Of a DNA stretch of 60,147 nucleotides, positions 59,606 to 60,147 are shown piece by piece. The stretch comes from JBBIRT01 sp037441725 (lineage in GTDB: Bacteria; Desulfobacterota; BSN033; UBA1163). Made by a program: the position numbers and the translations under genes. The stretch lies in contig JBBIRT010000001.1 of the NCBI GenBank assembly GCA_037441725.1, positions 1 through 60,147 on the forward strand, in the 5' to 3' direction. The first letter of the stretch is position 1. Every line of letters begins with the position of its first letter. A model generated the notes under the pieces. That model worked only from the letters and a program-made list of their open reading frames with translations, did no database searches and was not told the DNA's origin.

Positions 59606-60147
59606 GTAAGATCGATCAGGTATTTAAAGATTTAAAAAGATTGGGCCATACCGCATTGATCCCTTTCATTATAGCAGGAGATCCTGAAATAGAAACGACT
59701 GGAGCCCTGATTAAAGAGATGGATGGATGTGGAGCAGATATCATTGAAATAGGTGTTCCCTTTTCTGATCCCTTATTAGATGGACCGACTATCCAAGCTG
59801 CCTCATATAGGGCCTTAAGAAGGGGAGTTGGATTGAGAGAAATTTTTAACATGACCAAGAGATTGGTAGGAATTGATCAGCCTCTGGTTCTCATGACCTA
59901 TTATAATCCTGTTTTTCGTTATGGGTTAAAAAATTTTGCTATGGATTGTAAAGCAAACGGGATTGATGGGGTCATCATTCCAGATCTTCCTCCTGAAGAG
60001 GCTGGCCCCTGGATTAAAGAGGCAAGAGCAGTTCAATTGGATACGATCTTTCTGGCATCTCCCACAAGCTCCCTTGAAAGGATTAGAAGGGTGAGCCAAC
60101 ATAGCCGCGGATTTATTTACTATATTTCTGTCACAGGGGTTACTGGA
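59602..60147 (+). CDS. trpA: Tryptophan synthase alpha chain (truncated by window end)
   Basis: Cleaves indole-glycerol phosphate to indole. 182 residues are visible of about 265; the frame is open to the window end. Seen: ALIPFIIAGDPEIETTGALIKEMDGCGADIIEIGVPFSDPLLDGPTIQAAS (catalytic Glu and Asp region), TYYNPVFRYGL, IIPDLPPEEAG and LASPTSSLERIRRV, and the final YYISVTGVTG. The ATG overlaps the trpB stop (59602-59605). Confidence 0.97.
   Translation, partial: MSKIDQVFKDLKRLGHTALIPFIIAGDPEIETTGALIKEMDGCGADIIEIGVPFSDPLLDGPTIQAASYRALRRGVGLREIFNMTKRLVGIDQPLVLMTYYNPVFRYGLKNFAMDCKANGIDGVIIPDLPPEEAGPWIKEARAVQLDTIFLASPTSSLERIRRVSQHSRGFIYYISVTGVTG

Noticed and set aside
1..60147. CRISPR arrays, insertion sequences, tRNA or rRNA genes
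   Set aside because: No regularly spaced repeats, transposase genes, or tRNA/rRNA-like sequences were recognised by reading.

Overview
This window looks like a chromosomal segment of an anaerobic, Gram-negative, Desulfobacterota-like (deltaproteobacterial) organism, probably from a metagenome assembly, because two runs of N sit inside one gene. A Tol-Pal cluster implies an outer membrane. A tungsten-type aldehyde:ferredoxin oxidoreductase, a ferredoxin-type 2-oxoacid oxidoreductase, an archaeal-type phosphoglycerate mutase and an archaeal-type entry into the shikimate pathway imply strictly anaerobic metabolism. The taxonomic placement is inferred from gene content only.

Layout. 1-12.3 kb: rpoC, converging on a cpoB-pal-tolB-tolA cluster with a LysR regulator directly upstream of tolA, then groES-groEL, then a creatininase-family gene. 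12.3-25.9 kb: one minus-strand chemosensory operon in the transcribed order degenerate receiver, cheW, chemoreceptor, cheA-REC, cheB, cheW, cheR-TPR, a HisKA/coiled-coil/HisKA/REC protein with no kinase ATPase domain, and a receiver fused to an SMC/TrlF-like ATPase. No flagellar genes accompany it, so an alternative cellular function is likely. 26.1-33.7 kb: an aldehyde:ferredoxin oxidoreductase (two assembly gaps, frame lost at one) with its putative radical-SAM maturase, a MoaD-like protein and a nitroreductase, followed by apgM, a second radical SAM protein and a QueG-like iron-sulfur protein.

33.7-43.3 kb: a LarA-family racemase, divergent from a GntR regulator that is translationally coupled to a 2-oxoacid oxidoreductase (gamma, FAD/ferredoxin electron-transfer fusion, alpha, beta) and a TRAP transporter (dctQ-dctM-dctP). 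This reads as regulated uptake and oxidation of one organic acid. 43.3-44.7 kb: an exported unknown protein and a 54-residue FmdB-type zinc ribbon behind a structured leader.

44.7-60.1 kb: aromatic amino acid supercluster. ADTH synthase and 3-dehydroquinate synthase II feed aroD-aroE-aroA-aroK-aroC-pheA, then after an inverted MFS gene come trpE-G-D-C-F-B-A (trpA cut by the window end). Each operon is preceded by a short leader gene and attenuator. The first leader peptide carries the run FNFYWFWF (Phe, Tyr and Trp codons) and the second carries WWCW. Both leaders can form mutually exclusive A:B, B:C and C:D hairpins and both end in a second, related terminator. The general aromatic leader and the two unusual signalling proteins of the chemosensory operon are the most novel items here.
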